Assembly (NCBI RefSeq): GCF_002423035.1
Contig: NZ_DIUM01000047.1
Coordinates: 1 to 60,928 of the forward strand
DNA length: 60,928 nucleotides
Source: Thiocapsa sp. UBA6158
GTDB lineage: Bacteria; Pseudomonadota; Gammaproteobacteria; Chromatiales; Chromatiaceae
Direction: 5' to 3'
Below are positions 60,123 through 60,928 of this stretch, piece by piece. The stretch's first letter is position 1. Every line of letters begins with the position of its first letter. Below the pieces are notes generated by a model. The model was not told where the DNA came from and did not search any database. It worked only from the letters and a program-made list of their open reading frames with translations. A program made the translations under genes and the position numbers.

Positions 60123-60928
60123 ATGTTCGAGAAAAGCATGCAGATCAGCGACTACGATCCTGAGCTCTGGGGTGCAATCCAGAACGAGGAGCGTCGCCAG
60201 GAGGAGCACGTCGAGCTCATCGCCTCCGAGAACTACGCGAGCCCGCGTGTCTTGGCGGCTCAAGGCAGTGTCCTGACCAACAAATATGCCGAAGGGTATC
60301 CGGGCAAACGCTACTACGGCGGCTGCGAGTACGTGGACGTGGCCGAGAGCCTCGCCATCGATCGCGCCAAGCAGCTGTTCGGCGCCGACTACGCCAACGT
60401 CCAGCCGCATTCCGGCTCCCAGGCCAACGCCGCGGTCTTCATGGCCCTGTGCGAGCCCGGCGACACCGTGCTCGGCATGAGCCTGGCGCACGGCGGTCAC
60501 CTCACGCACGGTGCCAAGCCGAACTTCTCGGGCAAGATCTACAACGCGGTCCAGTACGGCCTGGATCCCAAGACCGGCGAGATCGACTACGCCGAGGTCG
60601 AGCGTCTGGCCTTTGATCATCGCCCCAAGATGATCATCGCCGGCTTCTCGGCCTACTCGCGGCTTGTCGATTGGGCGCGCTTCCGGACCATCGCCGATGC
60701 CGTCGGTGCCTATCTGATGGTCGACATGGCGCATGTCGCCGGCCTGATCGCCGCCGGGGTCTACCCGAGCCCGGTGCAGATCGCCGACGTCACCACGACC
60801 ACCACGCACAAGACACTACGCGGTCCGCGCGGCGGCTTGATCCTGGCAAAGGCCAACCCCGAGCTTGAAAAGAAATTCAACTCGCTGGTCTTCCCGGGCA
60901 CCCAGGGCGGCCCGCTGATGCATGTGAT
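60123..60928 (+). CDS. glyA: Serine hydroxymethyltransferase (5' part, cut by window edge)
   Basis: GlyA interconverts serine and glycine with tetrahydrofolate. The first 268 residues are present of about 420. They include SQ-type opening DYDPELWGAIQNEERRQEEH, LIASENYASPRVLAAQGSVL, NKYAEGYPGKRYYGGCEYVD, the PLP region VDMAHVAGLIAAGVYPSP and the Schiff-base lysine in TTTTHKTLRGPRGGLIL (Lys near residue 232). ATG 60123 is preferred; ATG 60138 (MQISDYDPEL) is possible. The 285-bp upstream region contains no repeat; a TACACT hexamer at 60086 is a weak -10 candidate only. Confidence 0.97.
   Translation, partial: MFEKSMQISDYDPELWGAIQNEERRQEEHVELIASENYASPRVLAAQGSVLTNKYAEGYPGKRYYGGCEYVDVAESLAIDRAKQLFGADYANVQPHSGSQANAAVFMALCEPGDTVLGMSLAHGGHLTHGAKPNFSGKIYNAVQYGLDPKTGEIDYAEVERLAFDHRPKMIIAGFSAYSRLVDWARFRTIADAVGAYLMVDMAHVAGLIAAGVYPSPVQIADVTTTTTHKTLRGPRGGLILAKANPELEKKFNSLVFPGTQGGPLMHV

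Overview
The window reads as one ungapped stretch of a GC-rich gammaproteobacterial chromosome, most likely from a purple sulfur bacterium of the Chromatiaceae (Thiocapsa-like). That placement is inference. It rests on overall codon and GC style, a System I Ccm cytochrome c maturation operon, an ETHE1-type persulfide dioxygenase, a TSUP transporter and standard gammaproteobacterial gene blocks (rpsF-rpsR-DUF2232-rplI-dnaB, yadGH, bioF-bioH-bioC-bioD, ubiG). No rRNA, tRNA, CRISPR array, prophage or complete insertion sequence was found.

Layout. 1-3448 (minus): ccmABCDEF, with ccmF cut by the left edge, followed by a remnant of a CpsB/PHP tyrosine phosphatase. 3727-9316: two conserved hypothetical genes, a DMT exporter, a 2OG-Fe(II) oxygenase translationally linked to a degenerate receiver protein, murein endopeptidase mepA and ppnP. 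9540-16435: an SLC13/RCK transporter, hypothetical genes, a PiuC-type hydroxylase, an AI-2E family exporter and a GH13 glycosidase. 16702-22106: M1-like peptidase, ChaN-PDZ lipoprotein, trhP/yegQ and ycgN. 22592-29314: ogt, xerD, yajQ, dsbC-like, a PP2C phosphatase and mutS. 29534-34634: a coiled-coil/PD-(D/E)XK protein, an NfeD-slipin chimera, the persulfide dioxygenase, cobE and a TSUP carrier. 34732-45707: yadGH ABC transporter, mrcB (PBP1b) with a Pro/Ala-rich TPR lipoprotein, a DinG/YoaA helicase, a VWA plus J-domain pair, an acyltransferase and an SRPBCC protein. 45753-49614: ribosomal protein and replicative helicase operon with a clear sigma70 promoter. 49768-60928: an ArsB-like permease, a PDZ-less HtrA, dacB, the bio operon with an SDR gene, an NDUFAF6-like protein, ubiG and the start of glyA.

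The most unusual feature is a dispersed family of about 85-bp elements bounded by inverted TTAAACCGCG / CGCGGTTTAA termini. I count ten loci in 61 kb. Four are a conserved composite of about 190 bp (module A, AT-rich spacer, module B). Three are solo A modules, and three share only the termini. At six loci the terminus supplies the stop codon of the adjacent gene, at one it extends the Ogt reading frame, and two loci bracket the coiled-coil nuclease-like gene exactly. No transposase for the family lies in the window, so it behaves like a non-autonomous MITE/REP-type element. A second, unrelated repeat family (GTGGAC-rich) is present in two copies. The other standout is an apparent in-frame deletion fusion of nfeD with its slipin partner.
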